A DNA stretch of 49,934 bases from CAVUXJ01 sp963814975 (GTDB taxonomy: Bacteria; Acidobacteriota; Vicinamibacteria; Vicinamibacterales; CAVVIG01): positions 1 through 49,934 of the forward strand of contig CAWFFB010000028.1 in the NCBI GenBank assembly GCA_963814975.1, in the 5' to 3' direction. Positions 9,924 to 18,225 of the stretch are shown one piece after another; the first letter of the stretch is position 1; each line of letters begins with the position of its first letter. The notes beneath the pieces are model-generated. The model was not told the origin of the DNA. It saw only the letters and a program-made list of their open reading frames with translations, and ran no database searches. A program made the translations under genes and the position numbers.

Positions 9924-10909
9924 GCGCCGGCTCCGCCGCTGAGGTCCGCCTGAAGGCCGGACGGGGCCCGCATCCGATCGTAGCGTCCGGCTTCAGCCGG
10001 ACCGTGTCGGTCGCGAACTTCGACCCGCCAGCTCCTCAGCGTGAGCACCAGCGACGTCGTCAGCACCAGCGCGCCGCAGACGACGTGGAAGCTGTTGATC
10101 CACACGTTCGCGGCGGCTCAGGACGGTGAGCGCGCCGAGCGTCACCTGCACGGCGACGAGCGCGACCAGGAACGTCGCCGGCCGCGATCAGCTCGCGCCG
10201 CTGGCGATGATGCGACCAGACGTGGCCGCCGTCGCCATGATCGCCAGCGCGACGACGAGCGCGCCGACCCGGTGCGCGAAGTGCACGGCGATCTCGGAGT
10301 CCCAGTGGTCGGGCACGAGGCCGCCGAACATCAGCGGAAAATCGGGAATCGCGAGGCCGGCGCCCGTATGCCGCATCGTCGCGCCGACGAGAATCTGCAC
10401 GTAGATCAGCGACCGTCGTGGCCGTCGTCGGCACGCCGGAGCGCCGCGTCGTCCACTGCGCGTCGTGCCGCTGAGCCAGCCCGGCGAGCGTGAAGAGCGC
10501 GATCGCGACCGTCAGGCAGAAGAAGATCTCGGCGAGGCCCGCGTGCGCCGTCGAGATCGGCGTCCGGCAGGAAGAACAGGACCGTGAAGCCGCCGAGCAC
10601 GCCCTGCACGATGACCGTGCCGAGCGCGACGACGCCGAGCCACCTCATCCAGCGGCGCGGCTCCGTCAGCCAGAGCCAGACGGCCAGGATGATCGTGAGG
10701 AAGCCGACCGTGCTGGCGATCAGGCGATGACCGTGCTCGTAGAAGATGCCGCCGACCCACATCGACGGCGGGAACGTGAACATGTTCCAGCCGTAGCTCG
10801 TCGGCCAGTCGGGCACGGCGAGACCCGAGTCGGTGCTCGTGACGAGGCTGCCCGCCAGCACGAGGAGGACGGTGCAGGCGGCGACGAACTTGGCGAACCG
10901 GTGAAGCAT
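9920..10909 (-). CDS. ctaA: heme A synthase, COX15/CtaA type (frameshifted)
   Basis: Eight-helix membrane enzyme that oxidises heme O to heme A. The first half is intact: start MLHRFAKFVAACTVLLVLAG, then LVTSTDSGLAVPDWPTSYG and YEHGHRLIASTVGFLTI with heme-binding histidines. The second half repeats the pattern: LVGATMRHTGAGLAIPDFPL and VHFAHRVGALVVALAIM. The last helix block is WINSFHVVCGALVLTTSLV. Frame shifts fall near 10400-10560 and 10110-10190. The stop overlaps the ctaB start. An upstream cupredoxin-like lipoprotein gene ends only 4 bases before it. Confidence 0.88.
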
Positions 10910-10913
10910 TCTT

Positions 10914-11824
10914 TCAGGGCAGGTGGGCTGGAAAGGGCGGATGGGCCGGGGCAGAGCGGTCGTTCTCCTGCCAGTCCTGCCTCGCCTGCCCTCCCCGCCT
11001 GTCTGGCTTAGTTCGGTTGCCGTCGCCGGCGCCTTGAAGCGTGAACGTGACTTCCTTGTTTCCTTCGCGCCGAGCGTCACGCTCTGGGTCTGCGGCGCCG
11101 AGCTTCTCGTGCCACGCTTCGATCGTGTAGGTGCCCGGCGGCAGCGACTTCAGCTCGAACTTGCCGTCCGTGCCGGTCATGGCGAAGTACGGGTGATCCA
11201 GCACGCCGACGTAGGCGTTCATCCAGCCGTGCACGTCGCACTTGAACGGCACCATCACTTCCTTCTTGGTGAAGGTGTGCGTCGTCTTCATGCCCTGGAT
11301 CGGCTGGCCGGTGTTGAACTCCTGGTTGCCTTCGGCAGCGCGTGGATGTTGTGCAGCGTCGGATCGCTGTTGATGATCTCGAGCGGCTGGCCGACGCGCA
11401 TGCCGAACACGTGCGGACGTGTAGCGGCAGTCCTTCTGATCGATCTTCGCGCGATTCGGTCGGCGTGTCGAAGACGTAGTTGCCGAGGCCGTCCTTCACG
11501 TAGACGAAGACGTTGCCGAGCGACTTGCCGTCGCTGCCGACGACGAAGGTTTCCTGCAACTGCGGACCCTTGTTCTCCTTCACGCAGACCGGATCGGCGT
11601 TCATCTTGATCGGCTCGTTCTTCGGCGCGCATGCCGTCGAGCGTCGACGGTGCCCTTCACGTCGCCGGCCGTCGCGGTGTCGACCTTCTGTCCCGCCGGC
11701 GGTGGCGGCCGGCGATGAGGGCTCTGCCGACGTGCTCGTGCTTCGCTGCCACCGCCGCACGCGACAACGGATGCCGCGAGCGCCAGACCGAGGGTGCACT
11801 GACCCAAACATTTCGTAGACGCAT
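10914..11824 (-). CDS. cupredoxin-like lipoprotein heading the heme A operon (frameshifted)
   Basis: Exported lipoprotein; ribosome site AGGAGAG before ATG 11824. The leader contains a lipobox in LALAASVVAC followed by GGGS. The readable core is KNEPIKMNADPVCVKENKG, QETFVVGSDGKSLGNVFVYV, SDPTLHNIHALPK, PFKCDVHGWMNAYVGVLDH and TDGKFELKSLPPGTYTIEAW. The LHNIH pair and the CDVHGWM segment together resemble type-1 copper ligands (His, Cys-x2-His, Met), so a copper site is likely by inference. The C-terminal part also resembles a carboxypeptidase-regulatory beta sandwich. Position before ctaA and ctaB suggests a link to oxidase maturation or electron transfer. The 3-prime end is uncertain (10914 to about 11005) because of frame shifts. 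Confidence 0.65.
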
Positions 11825-11896
11825 TGATCTCTCCTAGCAAAGAATGTGCGAAAAGACCGCACTCGAGGCGGACCTGCAATGATACCTTAGGCGAGC

Positions 11897-13291
11897 CTAC
11901 CGCGCGACCGATCCGGCCGCCGCTTCGCTCAGCTTCCGCTCGACCCGGTCCTCAATCCAGTGCGGATCCCACCATTCGACCGGATTCACCGTCCGGCCGC
12001 TCGACGAGCATCGTGAAGTGCAGGTGATCGCCGCCGGCGAGCCCGGTCATCCCGCTGCGGCCGAGCGTCTGGCCTTGGTGACCGTGTCGCCGGCCTTCAC
12101 GTCGAACGACGACAGGTGCCCGTAGAGCGACTGCCACGCCCATGCCGTGATCGATGATCACGCAGTTGCCGTAAATGCCCAGCCAGCCGGCGTGCAGCAC
12201 CGTGCCGGCGTTGGCCGCGACGACCGGGACGCGGGCGGTCACCGCCAGGTCGAAGCCGAGGTGGACCTGCTGATCGACTTCCTTGCCCTTGTAGAGATAC
12301 GTGCGGTGATCGGCGAAGCTCGCTTCGACCTGCGAGTTGCCGAGCTGCACGAACGGCCCCTGCCACAGCCGGGCGGCGAGGTCTCGGCGACAGCCCGCGA
12401 TGCGGTCTGGCGTTCAGCCGGCGCAGCTCGCCGTTGATCTTCAGGAACGCCGGCAGCAGGTCTCGCCCGAGGCGCCGTGCACCTTCAGCTCGGGCGAGTG
12501 CTCCAGGATTTCCGGCACGACGCGCTCGATGAAACGGTCGTCGAGCTCGATGCGGCTCTGCTTGAACGGCTTCGGGAACACCTTGTCGACGAAGCGCGCC
12601 TTCGCCTCGTTGCCCGCCTCGTCGCGCGCGAAGACGCCGATCGGCGTCGTCAGATCCTGATCGTGCAGCAGCGCGAAGAACGCGACCTTGAGCGCGGATC
12701 GGCGCCGGCGACGCCGGCGCCGGCGCCGGGATATCCCGGGTATTCGACGTCGCCGACCCGCACGCCCGAGACGACGTCCGGCGGCGTCGCCGGTAGACGA
12801 CCATCTCCGATCCGCCGTGATTGACGTAGTGATGCGTCGACACCACCGCGATGCGCGGCGGCTCGAGGCCGACCTGGATGTCCTTGCGGCGCGTGCTGGC
12901 GAGCGTGCGCAGGTTGAGGAACGAGGGGCGGGTCGCGGACGACGACGATGCGGGCGGCGCCGGCTGCAGGTCGGGCAGCTCTGCTTGCCGAACGGACCGC
13001 GTCATGCGCAGCTGGTCGGCGTCGATCTGCGTGATCGATCGCCGCTCGGGCGCGTCGAGCGAGAACAGCGGCGTCGTCCGGCCGTCTCTGCTCGAGCGAG
13101 ACGGTGAGGCCGTGAAGCGCGCGTCGGGCGCACCGGCCGTGACCTCGAGCGTCCCGCCTGACCGACCACGCGATCGGGCTTGTCGATCGTGATCGCGGGC
13201 GGCGCGCTGCGGCCCGCGACGACGTAAACCGCGCCCGCCGGCACCGCCGCGATACGACGAGCGCGACAAGCCAGCGAAACATGGACTCCAT
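11897..13291 (-). CDS. M23-family metallopeptidase, LytM-like (frameshifted)
   Basis: Probable murein endopeptidase. A hydrophobic N-terminus (MFRWLVALVV) follows ATG 13291 or 13282. A long beta-rich region comes next (TPLFSLDAPERRSITQIDAD, RKDIQVGLEPPRIAVVSTHH). The C-terminal domain shows both zinc motifs: VHLGFDLAVT (HxxxD) and GDHLHFTMLV (HxH), with ANAGTVLHAGWLGIYGN between them. After a shift near 11985 it ends VNPVEWWDPHWIEDRV... at TAG 11897, the usual tail of this acidobacterial subgroup. It lies divergently from tRNA-Glu, with about 40 bases between. Many frame shifts. Confidence 0.85.
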
Positions 13292-13332
13292 GATACAAGT
13301 TTGATACAATTTGCGAGTTCCTATCGGCGCGT

Positions 13333-13407
13333 GGCGGTATCGTCTAGGGGTCAGGACACGTGGTTCTCAGCCACGGGACCGGGGTTCGAATCCCCGTACC
13401 GCTACCA
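13333..13407 (+). tRNA. tRNA-Glu (anticodon CTC)
   Basis: A complete cloverleaf can be drawn. The acceptor GGCGGTA pairs with TACCGCT (first pair G-T). The anticodon stem CGTGG/CCACG holds loop TTCTCAG with anticodon CTC. The T arm is CGGGG-TTCGAAT-CCCCG. Discriminator A and an encoded CCA follow. No base is out of place, in contrast to the frame-shifted genes to the left. It sits exactly at the change from error-rich to cleaner sequence and at the start of the accessory stretch. Confidence 0.95.
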
Positions 13408-13801
13408 AGTTAGTTGTAAGGTCGGCACTCCCAGCAAACAACCGCCCAACGGCGTCCTCACCCTCAAACCGATACGTTCGGCCCTCTGCGTGAACTTGAG
13501 CGAGTTCGACACGAGCAACGTCCCGTAGCGTGCACACCCCGCGAGGTCGAACGCCTGCTCACACCGTTTCAACGTCTCGCCCTGTATGGGCCCCCGAAGC
13601 ACTGGACGAAAACAGGCGGATGCCACGACTATAGGACCGCACACGCCGAGCGCGCGTGCGTCGAATCGGTTGATGCGGGCCTATCCGGGGTTGATTCGAC
13701 GCGTGAACGCGGCGGATCGGAGTGGTCAATCGACCTGTCGTTCTAGGGGTAGAGCGGTTACAACAGTCTGACAAGGGTAAATCGATCAAAAGGGGACGCT
13801 T
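13408..13801. other. gap after tRNA-Glu, no convincing gene
   Basis: About 390 bases. The only open frame is 80 codons on the minus strand (13644-13402), running into the tRNA 3-prime end. It has no recognisable domain and is probably spurious. No copy of the tRNA 3-prime end was found downstream that would mark an attachment site. Confidence 0.4.
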
Positions 13802-14744
13802 ATGAGAATACGCGCGTGTATGGTCTTTCTCGCGGTGTGTGTGAGTGCGTGCGACGGGAAGCAGGGCGATGGATTGGTGGCGATCGCACCAACGAGCGTG
13901 GCGGCGACAACTCCGACGTCGGGACCAGCAGCGGATCCGGTCGTCTCGGGACCGACGAACCCGCCAGCGGTAACGGTAACAGGTCCGTTCGGGTGTGCGG
14001 AGCGGCGAGATTTGCCCGAGGTCCTTGAGTGGAATGTGGCGAACATGCCAGCCGGCGCGCGGTTGGTAAGGGGATATCACTGGGACGATACCGTCAACTG
14101 TGAAGCGACCGAACAACAGCAGCGCACAGAGAACGGGCACCTGCGATGGAACGGGATCGATCTGGTCGAATTCGACACGAGCGCCGTGAAATGCTACGGG
14201 CGCATTCAAGCGGATTTCCATTTCCTGTTAGATGGGAAGATTCTCGACCTCGTGGTCAACGGCGAGCTGCGTCAGCGCGTGACGCTGGTGATCAAGAACA
14301 GCGACGGTCCTAAGTGTCAGAAGTCTGTCGATCCGCCGGTGGAAGAACCTGTCGTTCCTGTTCCTCTGGTCGATCCGCGGGTTTGAAGAACCGGTCGTTC
14401 CTGTTCCTCTGGTCATTCCGCCGGTCATTCCGCCTGCGACGCCTCCGACCGATCGGGGAAATCCGCCCGAGGTCTGCGACAAAACAACAGCGTGGGAGTC
14501 GCATCGATCCAATCAGACCTTGATCACGCGTCCGATCCGCGCGGTGGCGACGGTGCACAACGGGAGCATCTCCTCGACGTGGACGTTGACCCTCTGGGCG
14601 GACGGCGTGGCCGTGGATGTCGATTCACACGTGCTCGGATGTGCGAATCAGAATCTACGCGTGGAATTCGATTGGCGCACGATTCCGGCCACGCAGTGGT
14701 GGACCACCCTTTCACACAACGGCGTCGTGGTGGATACGACGTAG
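13802..14744 (+). CDS. lipoprotein with two domains and a Pro-Val linker (one frameshift)
   Basis: Unknown exported lipoprotein. Ribosome site AAGGGG before ATG 13802; leader with VCVSAC lipobox. Residues about 20-60 are a Thr/Pro/Ala-rich spacer. Domain one (about 60-175) has the pairs CAERRDLPEVLEWNVANM and VKCYGRIQADFHFLLDGKIL. A repeated VEEPVVPVPLV linker follows. The frame then shifts by one base near 14380, and domain two continues PTDRGNPPEVCDKT, ITRPIRAVATVHNGSISSTW to NGVVVDTT at TAG 14744. The linker repeat has a period of 43 instead of 42 bases, which shows that one base has been added. Six cysteines could form disulfides. Lower GC than its surroundings. No family recognised. Confidence 0.6.
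14342..14414 (+). repeat. 30-base direct repeat encoding the Pro-Val linker
   Basis: Two 30-base copies, 14342-14371 and 14385-14414, differ at one position and encode EEPVVPVPLV. The offset of 43 bases breaks the reading frame. Confidence 0.8.
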
Positions 14745-14854
14745 ACGATCGTAAGTGAGTTGGCCTTGGGCGTTGGGCCGTTGGGTGAGGTGCACGGGCC
14801 CGCACAAGATGGCGCAGAGATCAATTGTGGCGCACGGTGGTTCTGTCTGGATTG

Positions 14855-14880
14855 TGGACCGAATTGACTAATTCGGTCCA
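14855..14880. terminator. perfect 11-bp hairpin with 4-base loop
   Basis: TGGACCGAATT (14855-14865), loop GACT, AATTCGGTCCA (14870-14880). It lies about 110 bases after the lipoprotein stop and 44 bases before the next gene. There is no long T run on either side, so it may be a terminator or an operator-type palindrome. Confidence 0.5.
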
Positions 14881-14923
14881 TCTACCTTCGCTGCATCGGA
14901 GTGTGTGGAGACAAGGGAGGCGC

Positions 14924-15603
14924 ATGAGCGTTTTGGTCCCGAGTTCTTGTACACGTTGCCGGGTTGCTCCTCGCCAGTGTCATCTTGCGCGGCGCTCAGG
15001 GCGGCGCGTATTCAGAGATTCGCCCGGTCGATGAGGCCAGTCAGCAGGCCGACTTCTTCACCTTTCGAGCGCACCTCCAAGGGGCGATCGCTCGCCATGA
15101 CGCGGTCGCCGTCCTGTCGGTTGTCAATGTCAACATTCGCAATACATTCGGCGGTGATAACGGGCGGGAGGCCTTTGAGCGCCGGTGGCGTCCCGAGCGT
15201 CCCGACACTGAGCTTTGGGAGAAGCTGGGGAGCGTGCTGGCCCTGGGAGGAACGTTCGAGACGAATGGAACGTTCGTCGCGCCGTACACGTTCAGTCGCT
15301 GGCCGGGGAAGTTCGACGCGTTCGATCACGTCGCGATTATTGGCTCCCGGGTGAGAGTTCACGCCGCGCCATTGCAGGATAGCGGCACGTTGGGCTTTCT
15401 GAGTTTTGCGGTCGTACCCAGTCCCACGCGAGGCGCGCCCACCGGCGGCGGACCAAGCACGTCAGTGGACCGCGGTGCGGTTGCTCGACAGCCGGATTGG
15501 TTATGTAGCCTCGCAGTACGTTCGCAGCCCGATCGACTATCGTGCGATCTTCGCACGCGTGGGTGATGAGTGGCAGTTGGCCGCGTTCATCGCCGGCGAC
15601 TGA
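14924..15603 (+). CDS. exported SH3-domain protein (two one-base insertions)
   Basis: Probable periplasmic protein of about 225 residues. Ribosome site GGGAGG stands before ATG 14924. Removing one T from the TTTT run at 14930 gives a leader VLVHVAGLLLASVILRGAQG. The middle is ADFFTFRAHLQGAIARHDA and NIRNTFGGDNGREAFERRW. The C-terminal SH3 part reads VRVHAAPLQDSGTLGFLSFA and, after removing one C in the CCC run near 15423, WTAVRLLDSRIGYVASQYV then YRAIFARVGDEWQLAAFIAGD-type ending. This ending and the SPIDYRAIF segment are typical of a small conserved SH3 family. Both shifts lie in homopolymers and look like consensus errors. Confidence 0.7.
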
Positions 15604-15703
15604 ACCGTCAGCTATCTAACATCGCCTGCACAGACGGCGGCGCGTGTCTCTCTTGGCCAGCGCGCCGTGGCCTTGGCCGTCCCAACCGGAGGAAACACTG
15701 CTG

Positions 15704-16042
15704 GTGATCACCCAGATCCGCTTCGACGACGGGGCTGCCTACGAGCGATACATGGGGAGGTGGAGCCAGCTTGCAGGTGAACCTTTTCTCGGTGGACCGA
15801 GCGTCCGTTCAAAGCTCGCAACGATGGCATCCGAGGACCTCGAGCGTCTCGAGTCGCGGATGCGCGCGCGCCTGCCGGCAGACAACACTGGCCGTATCAC
15901 CGATAGTGGACGGGCGAGTAAAGGGGCGCGTGTCAATACTGACTCAATGATCAGTCTCTGTGTGACATTGGGACGCCCAGCCACCGTCTGTGCGAACCTG
16001 GATCTGAACGGAGCGATTGTCAGAAGGTCGCGATCGGATTGA
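15704..16042 (+). pseudogene. SAM-dependent methyltransferase with its centre deleted
   Basis: A GTG start at 15704 has a good ribosome site (GGAGG, 15689-15693). The first 25 residues (ITQIRFDDGAAYERYMGRWS, then QLAGEPFL) match the N-terminus of a class I methyltransferase family, while what follows (GPSVRSKLATMASEDLERLE, then RMRARLPADNTGRIT) matches the C-terminus of the same family. The whole Rossmann core with the SAM-binding GxGxG loop, normally about 180 residues, is missing. The join lies at EPFL, a string that occurs at both ends in relatives. After about residue 80 the frame reads unrelated sequence to TGA 16040, overlapping the end of the cyclase gene. It cannot bind SAM. Confidence 0.65.
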
Positions 16043-17024
16043 CAGCCGAACCGGTCGCGCCTCGAATCGGCAGCGGCGCAAAGGTCACCAGAAACTCCCA
16101 CCGCTTCGAGTTGGCGGCTTTTACCGCCACCGCTTCGGGGTCGCTGTTATCGATCAGGTGGATGCCCAGGGCAACCATCGCAAAATCGTGAACGGCGCCG
16201 GGGATTTCAGACGGGCTCATGGCGATCGGCTGGTCCATCGACAACAGCGCGGGATCGCGCTGTTTCAACCACGGAATGACCGATGCGTGGAGACCGGCGG
16301 CCTTGCCATTCCGGCCGCGGGCATAAGGGCCAAACTTTGCCCGATACGGCCACACGCCCGTTCGGATGAAAAGCGCGTCTCCAGGCTGCACCTTGACGCC
16401 CGCCATCTTCTCGGCCGCTTCGAGGTCCTCGATATAGATCGGCGTGCCGGGTTCGAGATACGGGAGCCCCTTGACCCGCGGGAGATCGAGAAGGACGCCC
16501 CGGGTGAACACGCCGTTCTTGACGTTGTAGATCGAATTCTTGGGGTGGCCCTGTTTCATGACCATCGTTTCGTCCGGCTTGTAGCCGTTGTACCCGGCCC
16601 CGCCGAAATCGAAATGGTGCGCGAGCGAATCGAGGTGCGTGTGTGCGACGCCGTGGTGAGCCACGGAAATTCGATCCGATCCCGGCGTGAGCATGACGAC
16701 GTCGTAGGGATTGGCGTTGTCGACCGCCTTGACGGTGTTCGCGTCCACGGCGAGCGACAACGAAACGCCTTCCTTCACCAGGGCGGCAGCCTGCTTCCGT
16801 TTCGCCGGAGTAATCAGGTTCAGGGTGCCGAGTTCATCGTCTTTGCCCCATCGGCCCCAATTCGACGGCAGAGAGGTCTGCTGCCCCGCCTTCCAGCGCT
16901 CATAGTCTGCTTTCGTCACGGTCTGGTGCGACGCTAATTGCGGATCCTTCTGCAGCGCGGGCGTGCCTGGCGCGACCGCCGCCACGATCATCATCGCAAC
17001 GATCCCACCTGTAAGCCTTCTCAT
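16020..17024 (-). CDS. secreted cyclase-family (kynurenine-formamidase-like) hydrolase
   Basis: Metal-dependent amidohydrolase or lactonase of the cyclase family (PF04199 type). Start ATG 17024 has ribosome site GGAGG. The leader GGIVAMMIVAAVAPGTPA suggests export. The family metal motif HxGTHxD appears as HGVAHTHLDSLAHH around residue 125; NWGRWGKDDELGTLNLI near residue 50 and GVLLDLPRVKG near residue 190 are also typical. Length 334 residues, normal. Its end overlaps the methyltransferase remnant on the other strand by 23 bases. Substrate unknown; family members open cyclic or formylated amides. The gene is intact. Confidence 0.85.
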   Translation of the reverse strand: MRRLTGGIVAMMIVAAVAPGTPALQKDPQLASHQTVTKADYERWKAGQQTSLPSNWGRWGKDDELGTLNLITPAKRKQAAALVKEGVSLSLAVDANTVKAVDNANPYDVVMLTPGSDRISVAHHGVAHTHLDSLAHHFDFGGAGYNGYKPDETMVMKQGHPKNSIYNVKNGVFTRGVLLDLPRVKGLPYLEPGTPIYIEDLEAAEKMAGVKVQPGDALFIRTGVWPYRAKFGPYARGRNGKAAGLHASVIPWLKQRDPALLSMDQPIAMSPSEIPGAVHDFAMVALGIHLIDNSDPEAVAVKAANSKRWEFLVTFAPLPIRGATGSAVNPIATF

Positions 17025-17096
17025 CGTCAATCCCTCCTTCGATGTCCGCCGGCGAGCTCTCGCGACAGCGCTTTGCAAGGTCTGCAAGCACACAAA

Positions 17097-17474
17097 TCAG
17101 ATCAGTCGTTCCAGCTCTTCGAGATCGTCGGCGGTGCGTTTGGTGCGTCTGAGGAGGCCTTTGATACGTCGCTCGAGGCCGCGAATGTAGTTTGCGTCGG
17201 TTGTGAACTGGGCGACTTCCAAAAGCGCGAGGGCGCCGTTCGGCACCGCCGCAATCAACGTCAGCCCGCCAGTCGGAATCGCCAACATGGCGGCCGTCAA
17301 GGCACCCGCCGAACTCAGCCCCATTTTTGCGACGAGCACCTGCAGCTTGGCCTTTTCGCTCTCGACTTCAGATCGGAGCGTGTCCAGTTCGGCGTGGTCT
17401 TCGTGTAAGGCGGCTTTGAGTGTGGACGCAAGCGCGATGCGCTGATCGTGGCTGAGGTGATCGAACCGCGACAC
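17097..17474 (-). CDS. small membrane protein with flanking coiled coils, unknown function
   Basis: 125 residues, GTG start at 17474. Residues 1-50 are charged and predicted coiled coil (LHEDHAELDTLRSEVESEK). Residues 52-88 are hydrophobic (GALTAAMLAIPTGGLTLIAA, then NGALALLEVAQF), enough for one or two membrane passes. Residues 95-125 are again charged (RGLERRIKGLLRRTKRTADD). No family recognised. The architecture would fit a membrane-bound effector, holin-like or structural protein, but nothing proves this. It follows the next gene by 28 bases, so the two are probably cotranscribed. Confidence 0.5.
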   Translation of the reverse strand: MSRFDHLSHDQRIALASTLKAALHEDHAELDTLRSEVESEKAKLQVLVAKMGLSSAGALTAAMLAIPTGGLTLIAAVPNGALALLEVAQFTTDANYIRGLERRIKGLLRRTKRTADDLEELERLI

Positions 17475-17502
17475 CGCTGTCGTTACCTGTTTGAGAGAAC
17501 CT

Positions 17503-17769
17503 TCACGCCCGCGTTGGGTCCTGGACGAGGGGGACCTTCACGCCAGCCTCGGGTCCGAGGACAACGGCATTTCCGGTGTTTCGATCGTGAGACGTGCGTT
17601 CTTCGATCGCCGCAGCGGCGCGCAGGCCGCGTTCGATGTGCCCCTCGATCGCCGCGATGTCCCGGCGCATCGACCAATACGCGGCGAAGCGACCCGACAC
17701 GATGCCGAAGCTCGTGCCGAGGAAGATCAAGAGGTGTGTGAGGCGGTCTGAACCGCTCCCCTTTTTCAT
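17503..17769 (-). CDS. small single-pass membrane protein, unknown function
   Basis: 88 residues from ATG 17769, chosen because GGAAG lies 5 bases upstream; ATG 17784 is possible. One membrane helix near residues 12-32 (LTHLLIFLGTSFGIVSGRFA). Then comes an amphipathic stretch (MRRDIAAIEGHIERGLRAA), and a polar tail (GNAVVLGPEAGVKVPLVQDP). First gene of the two-gene cassette between 15-base direct repeats. No family recognised. Confidence 0.5.
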   Translation of the reverse strand: MKKGSGSDRLTHLLIFLGTSFGIVSGRFAAYWSMRRDIAAIEGHIERGLRAAAAIEERTSHDRNTGNAVVLGPEAGVKVPLVQDPTRA

Positions 17770-17784
17770 GGTCTGCTTCCACAT

Positions 17785-18225
17785 TACACCCCGTCATCAC
17801 ATTCGTAAAGGGTCACGTCCTGGGTGCCGTCTAGGCCGCTTGCAAGGTCTGCAATGTCGGCAACGTGGACGTTTCCCAGCACCTGAGCTCAGTTGGATAG
17901 AGCGTCTGGCTACGAACCAGAGGCCGGCAGGTTCGAAGCCTGCCGTTCTAATGCACTGGTGTTCCTCGGGAAAAGAGCGCTTACACATGCAACAGGTGCT
18001 CTATGGGGAGAGCGCCAGGTGCTTGAGCAGGCGCTGAGACCCCGTGCGTGTGAAGCACGCGTCGGCCGCCAGCCGCGCGCACCCTATCCGCAGTGCATTC
18101 TAAGAAATATTCGTCGTCGCTGGGACGTCTGGGAGTAAAGTGCTGCGATCTCTCCGCCAAGGCAAGAGCAAGATCTGGGCTGGTCGTAGAAGAGCCGAGA
18201 AGAACTGCGAATCGTCAGCCTTACT
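17785..18225. other. gene-free stretch with tRNA-like and hairpin sequence
   Basis: About 440 bases without a supported protein gene. It holds one copy of the 15-base repeat, the tRNA-Arg-like sequence (separate entry) and two further hairpins: AGCGCC/GGCGCT (18011-18035) and CGTGC/GCACG with a 7-base loop (18043-18059). Confidence 0.5.
17878..18000 (+). other. tRNA-Arg(ACG)-like sequence with non-pairing acceptor
   Basis: From 17887 to about 17945 the sequence is an almost perfect tRNA-Arg body. The D arm is GCTC-AGTTGGATA-GAGC, and the anticodon arm TCTGG-CTACGAA-CCAGA has anticodon ACG. The T arm is GCAGG-TTCGAAG-CCTGC, with G instead of T at the loop end. The 5-prime acceptor strand AGCACCT (17878-17884) has no partner directly after the T arm, where TTCTAAT is found. 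A perfect complement, AGGTGCT, lies at 17994-18000, about 50 bases too far. It is either a decayed tRNA or an unusual tRNA-like RNA. Confidence 0.55.

Larger units (their letters stand above)
17073..17854. repeat. 15-base direct repeat pair bracketing two small genes
   Basis: TTGCAAGGTCTGCAA occurs at 17073-17087 and 17840-17854, in the same orientation, each preceded by CGCT or CGCTT. The copies lie just outside the two small minus-strand membrane protein genes, 10 bases after the end of the first and about 56-70 bases before the start of the second. Nothing else is enclosed. Confidence 0.6.

Noticed and set aside
13402..13644. 80-codon minus-strand frame after tRNA-Glu
   Set aside because: No domain, no good ribosome site and it runs into the tRNA.
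17998..18059. Second tRNA-like structure after the tRNA-Arg-like sequence
   Set aside because: A D-arm-like hairpin (GCTC/GAGC) and a 7-base-loop hairpin with GTG exist, but spacing is wrong and there is no T arm or acceptor.
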